From contig NZ_ALKN02000010.1 of the NCBI RefSeq assembly GCF_000293865.2, positions 1-64,000 on the forward strand: a stretch of DNA of 64,000 bases, read 5' to 3'. This document shows, piece by piece, positions 1 through 9,000 of the stretch; position 1 is the stretch's first letter; the number at the start of each line of letters is the position of its first letter. The position numbers and the translations under genes are program-made. The stretch comes from Limnohabitans sp. Rim28. Lineage in GTDB: Bacteria > Pseudomonadota > Gammaproteobacteria > Burkholderiales > Burkholderiaceae_C. The notes below the pieces were generated by a model. That model did not search any database and had not been told where the DNA came from. It saw only the letters and a program-made list of their open reading frames with translations.

Positions 1-124
1 GCCTGCGCCGAGGCTCAGAGGCGCTTCGCTTTGCCACATCGCCTCAGCGCAGGCCCCGCACACCATCTGGAGATTCGTCAGAGCTCATGGGCGCTTCGCT
101 TGGCCTCATCACCCTGACACAGGC
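1..124. repeat. Diverged direct repeat plus inverted repeat upstream of polA
   Basis: Two copies of a roughly 38-nt motif sharing GGCGCTTCGCTT lie at about 16-54 and 86-124, 70 nt apart. Arms 1-14 and 41-54 form an inverted repeat with one mismatch and a 26-nt loop. The left side is cut by the window edge, so the element may be larger. No gene is visible in 1-179. Confidence 0.45.
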
Positions 125-179
125 CCAGCCCCCAATTCTTCTCGGTCATTTTGGGGGCAACCCGGTACACAATCAGGGG

Positions 180-3020
180 ATGAGCGAAAACACCTCCGAA
201 ACACCCAAACCAACCCTCTTGCTGGTCGACGGCTCCAGCTACCTGTACCGAGCCTTTCACGCCATGCCCGACCTGCGGGCCGTGCCCGGCGACCCGACGA
301 GTGCCGCCACCGGCGCCATTCGCGGCATGATCAACATGATGGAGCGGCTGCGCAAAGACGTGCCCGCCGTCTATGCCGCCTGCGTGTTCGACGCCAAAGG
401 CCCGACCTTCCGTGACGCGCTGTACCCCGAGTACAAGGCCAACCGCAGCCCCATGCCCGACGATTTGCGCAGCCAAATCGAGCCCATCCACGAGTTGGTG
501 CGCCTGATGGGCTGGACCGTGCTGGACGTGCCCGGCGTGGAGGCCGACGACGTGATTGCCACGCTGGCCCATGTGGCCGCGCAGCAGGGCATCACCGTGA
601 CCGTGTCCAGCGGCGACAAGGATTTGAGCCAATTGGTGAACGAGCACATCACCATCATCGACACCATGAACGGCAAGGTGCGCGATGTGGCGGGCGTGAC
701 GGCCGAGTTTGGCGTGCCGCCTTCGCTCATGATCGACTACCAGACTTTGGTGGGCGACACGGTGGACAACGTGCCGGGCGTGGCCAAGGTGGGCCCCAAG
801 ACGGCCGCCAAGTGGCTGATGGAATACGGCTCGCTCGACAAGCTGATGGAAAACGCCCACGACATCAAAGGCGTGGCGGGCGAGAACCTTCGGCAAGCGG
901 TGGATTGGCTGCCCAAGGGTCGTGCTCTGGTGTCCATGAAAACCGATTGCGACCTGATGGGCTGGGTACCCGATTTACCGTCGCTGGCCAGCTTGCACCT
1001 GCACGCGCCCGACAAGGACAAGTTGCTGAATTTCTATCAAACCTATGGTTTCAAGGGTCTGGTGCAGTCGCTGGGCGGGACCGTGCCTGCGCCTGTGGCC
1101 AAGGCCAAAGCGGTCAAGCCCAAAGACACGGGCATGGGGGATTTGTTTGGATCGGCACCTGACGAGGAACCTGCAGCTGCCCCTGTGCTCGACACCGCCG
1201 CCAGCGCCGTGCAGGGTGATTTGAAATACGACACGGTGCTCGATTGGGCGCTGTTCGACCAGTGGCTCGCCCGCATCGAGCAATCCCCGCTCACGGCCAT
1301 TGACACCGAAACCACCTCGCTCGATGCCATGCGTGCCGAGATCGTGGGCATCTCGCTGAGCGTCAAGCCCGGCGAGGCGGCCTACATTCCACTGGCCCAC
1401 AACGGCCCGGCTGCGCCCGAGCAGCTGCCTTTGGCACAGGTGTTGGCCAAACTCAAGCCCTGGCTGGAAAACCCGGCCCGCCACAAGCTGGGCCAGAACA
1501 TCAAATACGACCGCCATGTGTTCGCCAACCACGGCATCGAGGTGCAGGGCTACGCGCACGACACCATGCTGGAGAGCTATGTGCTGGAAGTGCACAAGCC
1601 GCATGGCCTGTCCAGCTTGGCCGAGCGGCATGTGGGCCGCAAGGGCGTGACTTACGAAGACCTGTGCGGCAAAGGCGCCCACCAGATCCCGTTCGCGCAG
1701 GTGGACGTGGACAAGGCGGCGCACTATTCGTGCGAAGACTCGGACCAGTGCCTGGACGTGCATCTGGCTTTGTGGCCGCAGCTCCAAGCGCATGCGGGTC
1801 TCAAGTACGTTTACGAGTTGGAGATTCAAACCAGTGAAGCGCTGTACCGCATCGAACGCAATGGCGTGCTGATCGACGCGCCCACGCTGGCGACGCAAAG
1901 CCAAGCGCTGGGTGAGCGCATCGTGCAACTCGAAACCGAGGCCTACGACATCGCCGGCCAGCCCTTCAACCTGGCCAGCCCCAAGCAACTGGGCGAGATC
2001 TTTTTTGACAAGCTGGGCCTGCCGGTCATCAAGAAAACCGCAACTGGCGCACGCAGCACCGATGAAGAGGTGCTGGAAAAATTGGCCGAAGACTACCCGC
2101 TGCCCGCCCGCATCCTGGAGCACCGCAGCCTGTCCAAGCTCAAGGGCACTTACACCGACAAGTTGGCGCAACTGGCCTTGCCGCGCACGGGCCGGGTGCA
2201 CACGCATTACGCCCAAGCCGTGGCGGTCACAGGCCGTTTGTCGAGCAACGAGCCGAACCTGCAAAACATCCCTGTGCGCACGACGGAGGGGCGCAAAGTG
2301 CGCGAGGCCTTTGTGGCACCTTCGGGTTGCGTGATCGCGAGTGCTGACTACAGCCAGATTGAGCTGCGCATCATGGCGCACCTCAGCGACGACCCGGCCT
2401 TGCTCAAGGCCTTTCACGAAGGCCTGGATGTGCACAAAGCCACAGCCGCCGAAGTGTTTGGCGCGACCCCCGACACCGTCAGCAGCGAGCAGCGCCGTTA
2501 CGCCAAGACCATCAATTTCGGCCTGATTTATGGCATGAGCGCGTTTGGTCTGGCCAAGGCGCTGGGCATTGACAACACCGCCGCCAAAAATTACATCACC
2601 CGTTATTTTGAGCGCTTTGCAGGCGTCAAGCACTACATGGACGCCACGCGCGAACAGGCCAAGGCGCAGGGCTATGTCGAGACGGTGTTTGGCCGCCGCC
2701 TGATGCTGCCCGAGATCAACAGCCCCAACGGCCCGCGTCGCGCCGGAGCCGAACGCGCCGCCATCAACGCACCCATGCAGGGGACGGCCGCCGACCTGAT
2801 CAAGCTGAGCATGGTCGCGGTGCAAAAAGCGCTGGACGAACAAGGCAAGGCGACCCAGGTCATCATGCAGGTGCACGATGAACTGGTGTTCGAGGTGCCA
2901 CAGGCTGAGGTGGAATGGGTGCGCACCGAGATCCCGCGCATCATGGCCAGCGTGGCCAATTTGAAAGTGCCTTTGTTGGCCGAGGTTGGCTTTGGCCCGA
3001 ATTGGGAGCAGGCGCACTGA
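180..3020 (+). CDS. polA: DNA polymerase I
   Basis: DNA polymerase I removes RNA primers and fills gaps in replication and repair in the cytoplasm. The 946-residue protein has all three domains: an N-terminal 5'-3' nuclease (about 1-290), a 3'-5' exonuclease with an intact DTE motif near residue 375 (AIDTETTSLD), and a family A polymerase with motif A near 720 (DYSQIELR), the O-helix near 771 (RRYAKTINFGLIYG) and motif C near 898 (VHDELVFEV). So proofreading is probably active. The frame is open from 87, but the ATG at 180 (MSENTSE) gives the family's usual length and begins just before the LLVDGSSYLYRAF motif, so I chose it. It ends 3 nt from a convergent GST gene. Confidence 0.96.
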   Translation: MSENTSETPKPTLLLVDGSSYLYRAFHAMPDLRAVPGDPTSAATGAIRGMINMMERLRKDVPAVYAACVFDAKGPTFRDALYPEYKANRSPMPDDLRSQIEPIHELVRLMGWTVLDVPGVEADDVIATLAHVAAQQGITVTVSSGDKDLSQLVNEHITIIDTMNGKVRDVAGVTAEFGVPPSLMIDYQTLVGDTVDNVPGVAKVGPKTAAKWLMEYGSLDKLMENAHDIKGVAGENLRQAVDWLPKGRALVSMKTDCDLMGWVPDLPSLASLHLHAPDKDKLLNFYQTYGFKGLVQSLGGTVPAPVAKAKAVKPKDTGMGDLFGSAPDEEPAAAPVLDTAASAVQGDLKYDTVLDWALFDQWLARIEQSPLTAIDTETTSLDAMRAEIVGISLSVKPGEAAYIPLAHNGPAAPEQLPLAQVLAKLKPWLENPARHKLGQNIKYDRHVFANHGIEVQGYAHDTMLESYVLEVHKPHGLSSLAERHVGRKGVTYEDLCGKGAHQIPFAQVDVDKAAHYSCEDSDQCLDVHLALWPQLQAHAGLKYVYELEIQTSEALYRIERNGVLIDAPTLATQSQALGERIVQLETEAYDIAGQPFNLASPKQLGEIFFDKLGLPVIKKTATGARSTDEEVLEKLAEDYPLPARILEHRSLSKLKGTYTDKLAQLALPRTGRVHTHYAQAVAVTGRLSSNEPNLQNIPVRTTEGRKVREAFVAPSGCVIASADYSQIELRIMAHLSDDPALLKAFHEGLDVHKATAAEVFGATPDTVSSEQRRYAKTINFGLIYGMSAFGLAKALGIDNTAAKNYITRYFERFAGVKHYMDATREQAKAQGYVETVFGRRLMLPEINSPNGPRRAGAERAAINAPMQGTAADLIKLSMVAVQKALDEQGKATQVIMQVHDELVFEVPQAEVEWVRTEIPRIMASVANLKVPLLAEVGFGPNWEQAH

Positions 3021-3023
3021 GCG

Positions 3024-3662
3024 TCAAGTGGCTTGCCAAGGCGTGTGCTTGTGCATGATGGCCTCAAACAGCGCAGATCCCTCAAAAGCGGCCAGCCAAG
3101 TGGCCAAGGCAGCCCAGGGCTGCGCTGCAAACCATGCCGGGTCGGTGTGGGCGAATTGCCGCACAAAGGGGGCCACGCCCGCATCAGCCAAACCGAAGTG
3201 CTCGCCCGCCAAAAAAGGCTGGGCGCGAAGCCGTCCATCCAGCTTGTGTAACCAAAGCGCCGCCGCATCGCGGTCAGCAAGGCCGCTCTGCAAGCCCGAT
3301 CTGTTGGGGTATTTGTAGCGGTCCAGTTGCTGCTTGAAAGGTCCGTCGTTGTGCGCGATCAAATCCAGCGCATCGGCCATGTCCGCATCTGCGCTTGGCA
3401 ACCAGCCCAGCGGGTCGTGCTGGCGCAGGGCCCACAGCATGATGTCCAGACTTTGTTCCAGCACCTTTTCACCGTCTGGGCCGCGCAGCCACAAAACCGG
3501 CACCGTCCCTTTGGGCGACAGGGCCAGCAGGTGGACCGGTTTGTGTTTCAAAACCACTTCTCGGTGTTCAAAATCGATGCCACTGACCTGCAGCGCCAAG
3601 CGTGCCCGCATGGCGTAAGGGCAACGGCGAAATGAATAGAGAACGGGCAAAGTCGGGGGCAT
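3024..3662 (-). CDS. Glutathione S-transferase family protein
   Basis: A 212-residue cytosolic GST-fold protein. Residues 5-80 form a thioredoxin-like domain with the motif RRCPYAMRAR near residue 13, where a Cys-Pro pair sits at the usual glutathione-binding position. The rest is an all-helical C-terminal domain with GEHFGLADAGVAPFVRQ, typical of GST C-domains. The CPYA motif resembles omega/beta-class and glutaredoxin-2-like proteins, so thiol transferase activity is as likely as conjugation. The substrate is unknown. It is convergent with polA, and no terminator separates them. Confidence 0.85.
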   Translation of the reverse strand: MPPTLPVLYSFRRCPYAMRARLALQVSGIDFEHREVVLKHKPVHLLALSPKGTVPVLWLRGPDGEKVLEQSLDIMLWALRQHDPLGWLPSADADMADALDLIAHNDGPFKQQLDRYKYPNRSGLQSGLADRDAAALWLHKLDGRLRAQPFLAGEHFGLADAGVAPFVRQFAHTDPAWFAAQPWAALATWLAAFEGSALFEAIMHKHTPWQAT

Positions 3663-3751
3663 GCCGGCAGTTTAAATCGCCAAGCGCGTGCAAACCATAG
3701 GCGCCTGTGTCAAGATCAGCGTCCTCTGATATCTGGACCTGGAGACCTGCC

Positions 3752-4648
3752 TTGAACAACGACCTGATGAACGATGCACAAGCCCTTTTGGGAGGTCGGG
3801 TGGACGCCAGTGGCACCACCCGCCGAGTGGCTTTGAAAGCCGCATTGGGCGTGGGCTATGCCGCAGCGGCTGCCCCCATCATGGCCCAAACGGCCATCAA
3901 GACGCCCTCCACAGGCTTGGTTGCGGGGGAGGTGACCATTGACGTCAAGGGCTTCAAGATGCCGGCTTACCGGGCTGCGCCGGCGGGCAAGAAAGACTTG
4001 CCAGTGGTCTTGGTGATTTCTGAAATTTTCGGTGTGCACGAGTACATCGCGGACACCACCCACCGCCTCGCGCAAGCGGGCTATCTGGCCATTGCCCCCG
4101 AACTCTTTGTGCGCCAAGGGGACCCCAGTGAATACGGTGAATTGGCCAAACTCCAGTCCGAAATCATCGCCAAAGTGCCCGACGAACAGGTCATGGGTGA
4201 CCTGGATGCGGCCGTTGCCTGGGCCGCGGCCAATGGCGGCAATGCCGACAAATTGGCCATCACCGGCTTTTGTTGGGGCGGGCGCATCACCTGGCTGTAT
4301 GCCGCTCACCAACCCAGGCTCAAGGCTGGCGTGGCTTGGTACGGTCGCTTGGTGGGCAACACCACACCTCAGACCCCGAGGCACCCACTGGCATTGGCGG
4401 GCAGTTTGAAGGCGCCAGTGCTGGGTTTGTATGGCGGTGCAGACACAGGCATACCCCTGGAGACGGTGGATAAAATGAAAGCCGAACTGGTCAAAGGGCC
4501 GGCAGCTGCCAAGGCCAGTGAATTTGTGGTTTATCCTGATGCGCCACATGCTTTTCATGCCGACTACCGTTCCAGCTACCGCAAGCCTGCAGCAGACGAT
4601 GGGTGGCAGCGCATGTTGGCTTGGTTCAAACGCTTCGGTGTGGCGTGA
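3752..4648 (+). CDS. Dienelactone hydrolase family protein, probably Tat-exported
   Basis: An alpha/beta hydrolase of the dienelactone hydrolase (carboxymethylenebutenolidase) family. The nucleophile is the Cys of GFCWGGR (residue 174 from the chosen start). Asp of GGADTGIP and His of YPDAPHAFHADYR complete a Cys-Asp-His triad. The N-terminus has TTRRVALKAALGVGYAAAA followed by APIMAQ, a twin-arginine-like signal, so the protein probably acts in the periplasm. I chose the TTG at 3752 because GGAG lies 7 nt upstream; the ATG at 3767 is the alternative. The natural ester or lactone is unknown, and no ring-cleavage genes adjoin it. Confidence 0.85.
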   Translation: MNNDLMNDAQALLGGRVDASGTTRRVALKAALGVGYAAAAAPIMAQTAIKTPSTGLVAGEVTIDVKGFKMPAYRAAPAGKKDLPVVLVISEIFGVHEYIADTTHRLAQAGYLAIAPELFVRQGDPSEYGELAKLQSEIIAKVPDEQVMGDLDAAVAWAAANGGNADKLAITGFCWGGRITWLYAAHQPRLKAGVAWYGRLVGNTTPQTPRHPLALAGSLKAPVLGLYGGADTGIPLETVDKMKAELVKGPAAAKASEFVVYPDAPHAFHADYRSSYRKPAADDGWQRMLAWFKRFGVA

Positions 4649-4664
4649 TGTGTGAATGCTGAAA

Positions 4665-4746
4665 ACGCCCTTCGGGGCGTGAGTTCTTTCAAACCGCCCA
4701 TTGGGGCGCGAGTTTGGTAAAACCGCCCACAGGGGCGGTTTGTTTT
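4665..4746 (+). terminator. Three tandem 29-nt hairpin units ending in a terminator
   Basis: CGCCC-N4-GGGCG hairpins start at 4666, 4695 and 4724, exactly 29 nt apart. Their loops are TTCG, ATTG and ACAG. The segments between hairpins are also similar (TGAGTTCTTTCAAAC against CGAGTTTGGTAAAAC). The last hairpin has 9-bp arms (4720-4728 and 4733-4741) followed by TGTTTT, so it can act as a rho-independent terminator for the hydrolase gene. The array looks like local duplication of a terminator unit. Confidence 0.7.
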
Positions 4747-4770
4747 GGGGTGCAGAGCACCCCGGGAAAC

Positions 4771-5556
4771 ATGATGACTTTATTGGCGATATTGGTGGGC
4801 ACTTTGGTAGCTGGCATTGGCAGCGTTTGGGTGGCGGCATGGTTGAGTTTTGGCGTCTTGAGCCGCTACACCCAGCACATGTTGAGTTTGGCCGCCGGGG
4901 CCTTGATGGCCACCTCTTTCTTGCATTTATTGCCAGAGGCTTTTGAGAGCGGCGTGGGCCCACACGAACTCTTTTTGACTTTGCTGGTGGGTTTGGTGTT
5001 CTTCTTTTTGCTCGACAAGGCCGAGTTGTGGCACCACGGACACGAGCATGGACATGGGCACGATCACGCTCATGGGCATCACCACGGCCATTCAGACACG
5101 CCAAAGGGCCAATGGGCCATATTGGCCGGGGACAGTGTGCATTGCTTTGGAGACGGCATTTTGATTGCCTCGGCCTTCATGGCCGACATGCACCTGGGCA
5201 TGATCGCTGCGCTGGCGGTGTTGGCCCATGAGATTCCTCACCACATGGGCGACTTGGCCGTTTTGCGGCAGGGCAGCAGCAGCCGCCGCGCTGCCATCGT
5301 CAAGGTGTCGATGGCCGGCGCCATCACTGCTTTGGGTGGTGCTGTGGGCTTTGTGCTGGTGGACGCCTTGCGCGAGGGCTTGCCCTTCTTTTTGGTGGTC
5401 GCCAGCAGCAGCTTTATTTATGTGGCTTTGGCCGACCTGATTCCGCAGCTGCAAAAGCGACTGTCAGCCCGCGAGACAGCGGCCCAGATCCTCTGGTTGG
5501 GCGTGGGCATCGGCATGGTGCTGCTGGTGAGTGCTTTGACAGGTCACCAGCACTGA
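4771..5556 (+). CDS. ZIP family divalent metal transporter
   Basis: An inner-membrane ZIP (ZRT/IRT-like) permease, probably moving zinc or a related divalent cation. The 261-residue protein has about eight hydrophobic segments. A His-rich cytoplasmic loop at roughly residues 88-108 has alternating His-Gly and His-Asp pairs. Helix IV/V signatures follow: HCFGDGILIASAF and LAHEIPHHMGDLAVL, the metal-binding HE site of the family. The ATG at 4771 starts a normal first helix (MMTLLAILVG); the upstream in-frame extension is untypical and lies over the terminator array. It appears monocistronic. A zinc-uptake locus lies elsewhere in the window (59890-63195). Confidence 0.9.
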   Translation: MMTLLAILVGTLVAGIGSVWVAAWLSFGVLSRYTQHMLSLAAGALMATSFLHLLPEAFESGVGPHELFLTLLVGLVFFFLLDKAELWHHGHEHGHGHDHAHGHHHGHSDTPKGQWAILAGDSVHCFGDGILIASAFMADMHLGMIAALAVLAHEIPHHMGDLAVLRQGSSSRRAAIVKVSMAGAITALGGAVGFVLVDALREGLPFFLVVASSSFIYVALADLIPQLQKRLSARETAAQILWLGVGIGMVLLVSALTGHQH

Positions 5557-5558
5557 AC

Positions 5559-6428
5559 TTAGCCCTTGGCGCAGGGCAAGCCCGGTGTGTTGCACCACTC
5601 GCTCCAACTGCCTGCATACAGCGCAGTGACGCCCAAACCGGCCATTTCCATGGCCATCACATTGGGCACAGCCGTCACACCAGAACCGCAGTGGTGCACC
5701 ACGCTGTTGGGCGTTCGGCCGGCGAGCACTTGGGACCACTCGGCGCGGAGCAACTCTGGGGATTTGAAGTGACCGTCTGCGTCAAAGTTCTCGGTGTAGG
5801 GCCGGTTCAAGGCGCCGGGAATGTGGCCCGCGACCGGGTCGAGCGGCTCCATCTCACCCCTGAAACGCGCCCCGGCTCTGGCATCGATGATGGTTTGATC
5901 GGGTCTGCCCAAGGCCGCTGACACCTCTGAGGTCAGCACCAACTGGCGCAGCGGTGCTTTCAACTCAAATGCAGCAGACGCAGGGGGCGAGAAAGGGCCT
6001 GATTCGGTGGCCCCGCCGGCGTCTTTCCAGGCTTGCAAGCCGCCGTCCAGCACAGCCACAGCCTCGTGGCCCAACCATTTGAGCATCCACCACAAGCGAC
6101 CGCAGTAAGCGCTTTTGTTGCGGTCGTACACCACGATCTGCATGCCGTTGTGAACGCCCAGACTGCCCAGCCATTGGGCCACGGCTTCCCGGTGCGGCAA
6201 GGGGTGGCGTCCAGCGTTGACACCTGCCCCGGGCGTGTGCGTGCTCAGGTTTTTGTCCAGGTTGGCGGGCAAGGCACCTGCGATGCGCTCGTCTGCAAAA
6301 AAGCCACCCGCCAACTCGGGCTTCATCAGGTCAAAGCTGCAGTCGAAAATGGCGCAGGGGGTGCCTTGCGCCAGCAGGCTTTGCAATTGGTGGGGGGTGA
6401 TCAGCAGGGTGTGCATGGGGGTCTCCAA
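5559..6428 (-). CDS. sseA: Sulfurtransferase, 3-mercaptopyruvate sulfurtransferase type
   Basis: A tandem-rhodanese sulfurtransferase of 289 residues, the usual size for SseA. It would move sulfane sulfur from 3-mercaptopyruvate or thiosulfate to a thiophilic acceptor. The first rhodanese domain (about 5-140) is the structural copy. The second (about 165-285) has the catalytic loop HHCGSGVTA with Cys247. The CGSGVT loop matches mercaptopyruvate-type enzymes better than the CRKGVT loop of thiosulfate-type enzymes. A start at the second Met (MHTLLIT) is possible. It ends 2 nt from the convergent ZIP gene. A DMT permease gene lies 3 nt upstream on the same strand, so the two are probably co-transcribed. 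Confidence 0.88.
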   Translation of the reverse strand: METPMHTLLITPHQLQSLLAQGTPCAIFDCSFDLMKPELAGGFFADERIAGALPANLDKNLSTHTPGAGVNAGRHPLPHREAVAQWLGSLGVHNGMQIVVYDRNKSAYCGRLWWMLKWLGHEAVAVLDGGLQAWKDAGGATESGPFSPPASAAFELKAPLRQLVLTSEVSAALGRPDQTIIDARAGARFRGEMEPLDPVAGHIPGALNRPYTENFDADGHFKSPELLRAEWSQVLAGRTPNSVVHHCGSGVTAVPNVMAMEMAGLGVTALYAGSWSEWCNTPGLPCAKG

Positions 6429-6431
6429 GGT

Positions 6432-7319
6432 TCAATGGTCTTCAGCGGGGGCACTGGGCAGTGTACGGTTGCGCAGCACGGTGGAGGCGATACCGCTGGC
6501 CATGATGAGGGCCATGCCCACCCAGCCCATGAGCGGGATTTGGTCGCCAAACAGCATCAGGCCAAACAAGGCACCAAAGACAATGCCCGAATACTGCAGG
6601 TTGGCCACCACCAGGGTCGAGCCCCGGCTGTAGGCGTTGGTCATGCACAACTGCCCCAGTGCGGCCAGCACACCAATGGGCAGCAACCACAACACGCTGG
6701 GCCAAACCCATGGGCTCACACCGGTGACCAGCATGAGTGCGGCGCCCACCACAGCGGTGCCGATCGAGAAATAAAACACCGTGCGCGCTTCGGGTTCGTT
6801 GAGCTTCCCCAGCGCCGCGACCTGGATGTAGGCCAAAGCAGCGATCAGGCCCGAGAGCAGACCGACGAGGCCGGCAAACAACTGGTCTTGTTCGATGGTG
6901 GGGCGCAGCAACAAGATGACACCGCCAAAACCGGCGATCACCGTCAGCACGATGGGCCCTTGCCGGGTCGCCTCTTGCAGTTTGCCCATGACCAGGGTGC
7001 CACCCACCAGAAAAACCGCCACCCAGATGCCGCTCATGTAATTGAGCGTCATGGCGGTGGCCAACGGCAAGTGGGCAATGGCATAAAACCAGGCGGCCAG
7101 TGAAGTGACCCCCACCACCGAACGCCAGACATGCATCATGGGAATCGGGGTGCGCAAAGGGACACCTTGCATTTTGCAAAAGCTGGCCATGAACAACACG
7201 CCGATCAGACCCCTGAAAAAAACCAGTTCGGAAGTCTGGAAGTGGGCCGATGCGTATTTGATGCAAACCCCCATCAGCGAGAAGAACAAGGATGCCAGGA
7301 TCATCCAAGAGGCTTGCAT
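6432..7319 (-). CDS. DMT (EamA) family transporter
   Basis: A 295-residue inner-membrane protein with ten predicted hydrophobic segments in two EamA repeats, from the drug/metabolite transporter superfamily. It starts with MQASWMILASLFFSLMGVCI. The second repeat contains QYSGIVFGALFGLMLFGD and IPLMGWVGMALIMASGI, the usual final helices of the family. Such proteins export small metabolites or amino acids; the substrate cannot be read from sequence. It lies 13 nt downstream of the Rieske oxygenase gene and 3 nt upstream of sseA on the same strand, suggesting a three-gene transcript. Confidence 0.85.
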   Translation of the reverse strand: MQASWMILASLFFSLMGVCIKYASAHFQTSELVFFRGLIGVLFMASFCKMQGVPLRTPIPMMHVWRSVVGVTSLAAWFYAIAHLPLATAMTLNYMSGIWVAVFLVGGTLVMGKLQEATRQGPIVLTVIAGFGGVILLLRPTIEQDQLFAGLVGLLSGLIAALAYIQVAALGKLNEPEARTVFYFSIGTAVVGAALMLVTGVSPWVWPSVLWLLPIGVLAALGQLCMTNAYSRGSTLVVANLQYSGIVFGALFGLMLFGDQIPLMGWVGMALIMASGIASTVLRNRTLPSAPAEDH

Positions 7320-7332
7320 CGTCGCCTTCGCT

Positions 7333-8460
7333 TCAGAGGGCGCTCATCTGGCGGCGGTACCACTCGTGAAAGTGCTGCATGCCGTCTTCCATGGGGCTTT
7401 GGTAGGGGCCGACTTCGTTGTCACCGCGCGCCAGCAGTGCTTTGCGACCCGCATCCATGCGTTCGGCGATCTCGTCGTCCTCGAGGCAGGTTTCCATGTA
7501 GGCGGCTTGCTGGGCCTCGACGAATTCGCGCTCAAAGGCCACGATTTCCTCGGGGTAGTAGAACTCCACCATGTTCAGGGTTTTGTGGGGGCTGATCGGG
7601 TGCAGGGTCGACACCGTGAGCACATGGGGGTACCACTCGACCATGATGTGCGGGTAGTAGGTCAGCCAGATCGCGCCGCGATCGGGCAGTTGGCCGTTGC
7701 GGTATTTGAGCAGCACCTCGTGCCATTTTTTGTAGGTCTCCGAGCCGGGCTTGCCAAAGCCGCTCGACACACCCACGGTCTGCACCGAGAAGTGTTCCTT
7801 GAACTCCCAGCTCAGCTCGTCGCAGGTGACAAACTGGCCCAGACCCGGGTGGAAGGGGCCGACGTGGTAGTCCTCAAGGTAAACCTCGATGAAGGTCTTC
7901 CAGTTGTAGTGGCATTCGTGCAGCTCGACCCGGTCAAGCGCATAGCCATCAAAACTCAGCTGCGATCTGGGGCCCATGCCCGCCAGATCGGCGGCGATGT
8001 CGCGGCCATTGTCTTCAAAGAGCAGGCCGTTCCATTCCTGCAACTTGTAGTTGTTCAGGTTCAGGCAGGGGTCTTGGGCAAAGTGCGGAGCGCCGAGCAA
8101 TTGGCCGTCCGGCGCGTAGGTCCAGCGGTGCAGCGGGCAGACGATGTTGCCGCCTGCGCTGCCTTTTTGCTGGGTTTGCAAATTGCCACGACCGTTCAGC
8201 ATGATGGCTTGCCGGTGGCGGCAGACATTGGAGACGAGTTCGACCCCGCCCTGGGCGTTGCGCACCAAAGCGCGGCCTTCGGCCTCGTGGGGCAGGGCGC
8301 AGTAGTCGCCCGGGTGGGGCACCGCCAGCTGGTGGCCCACATACCGGGGGCCTTGCCGAAAGAGCGTGTTCAATTCGCGCTGAAACAGCGCCTCATCGAA
8401 ATAAGTGGAAACTGGTAGTTGGCTTGCGGCCTGCTGCAGTTGAAGACTTAAATCAGACAT
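7333..8460 (-). CDS. Rieske non-heme iron oxygenase, large subunit
   Basis: The catalytic subunit of an aromatic-ring-hydroxylating or choline-monooxygenase-like Rieske oxygenase, 375 residues. The Rieske [2Fe-2S] ligands are Cys80 and His82 (VCRHRQ) and Cys108 and His111 (CPLHRW). The mononuclear iron site is in the C-terminal domain: NWKTFIEVYLEDYHVGPFH supplies two His, and an acidic residue near ETCLEDDE is the likely third ligand. No ferredoxin reductase or small subunit is nearby, so electron partners must be encoded elsewhere. The substrate is unknown; the family includes quaternary-amine oxygenases. It is the first gene of a putative transcript with the DMT permease and sseA. Confidence 0.87.
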   Translation of the reverse strand: MSDLSLQLQQAASQLPVSTYFDEALFQRELNTLFRQGPRYVGHQLAVPHPGDYCALPHEAEGRALVRNAQGGVELVSNVCRHRQAIMLNGRGNLQTQQKGSAGGNIVCPLHRWTYAPDGQLLGAPHFAQDPCLNLNNYKLQEWNGLLFEDNGRDIAADLAGMGPRSQLSFDGYALDRVELHECHYNWKTFIEVYLEDYHVGPFHPGLGQFVTCDELSWEFKEHFSVQTVGVSSGFGKPGSETYKKWHEVLLKYRNGQLPDRGAIWLTYYPHIMVEWYPHVLTVSTLHPISPHKTLNMVEFYYPEEIVAFEREFVEAQQAAYMETCLEDDEIAERMDAGRKALLARGDNEVGPYQSPMEDGMQHFHEWYRRQMSAL

Positions 8461-8745
8461 GGGTGACCTGACCTAGAGACTCCCCCTATGAAGGGGCAGG
8501 GACAAAGCGCTGAATTCAAGGAAAACGGCGCAAAAAAATGACAGGGAATCCCTGCCGATGAGCCACGATTCTACCCTGTGCCACGTTGAATGGATGGGCG
8601 AGCCTGCTGCTTCTTGAGCGCTTGGACCCCATTGGCCGTCGGTGAAACTTGCCAGGACCTGTCGCGTCTTGTGGAGTTGACATGGCCAACTGTCAGCCAA
8701 GTCATGGCTTAAGGCCTAAAATCTGGTTTTTTCTCGGAATACCCC
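8461..8745. other. Intergenic region between divergent Rieske oxygenase and xseB
   Basis: This 285-nt stretch carries no convincing gene. It must hold the divergent promoters. A TTGACA hexamer is visible at 8677-8682, but no well-spaced -10 box follows it. TAAAAT lies at 8717-8722, close to the xseB start, without a clear -35 box. Neither is firm enough to call a promoter. Confidence 0.4.
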
Positions 8746-9000
8746 ATGCCCAAGGCCGCTCCCCTCGACACCGCCGACACCGCTGCTGCGCCTTTGCCGC
8801 TCAGTTACGAAGCGGCTTTGGTGGAATTGGAGACTTTGGTGGCCCAGCTCGAATCGGGCCAGATGCCCTTGGACCAGCTCCTGACCGGTTACCAGCGTGG
8901 CGCTGCTTTGCTGGCCTTTTGCCGTGACAAACTCAAAGCCGTCGAAGACCAGATTCAGGTGCTGGACGGCGGACAACTCAAACCCTGGAGCGGTGCATGA
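8746..9000 (+). CDS. xseB: Exodeoxyribonuclease VII small subunit
   Basis: The small subunit of exonuclease VII, which degrades single-stranded DNA to oligonucleotides together with XseA. The 84-residue size and the coiled helical hairpin are typical: [20 protein letters not shown], then a [15 protein letters not shown] segment. Its stop overlaps the ispA start (ATGA), which shows translational coupling. xseB-ispA-dxs is a widespread proteobacterial arrangement. xseA is not in the window. Confidence 0.92.
   Translation: MPKAAPLDTADTAAAPLPLSYEAALVELETLVAQLESGQMPLDQLLTGYQRGAALLAFCRDKLKAVEDQIQVLDGGQLKPWSGA

Noticed and set aside
975..3017. A 680-codon minus-strand open frame opposite polA
   Set aside because: It is the antisense shadow of polA, with no family motif.
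4665..4746. CRISPR-like array (29-nt period)
   Set aside because: There are only three units, the units abut without unique spacers, no cas genes are near, and the last unit is a terminator.
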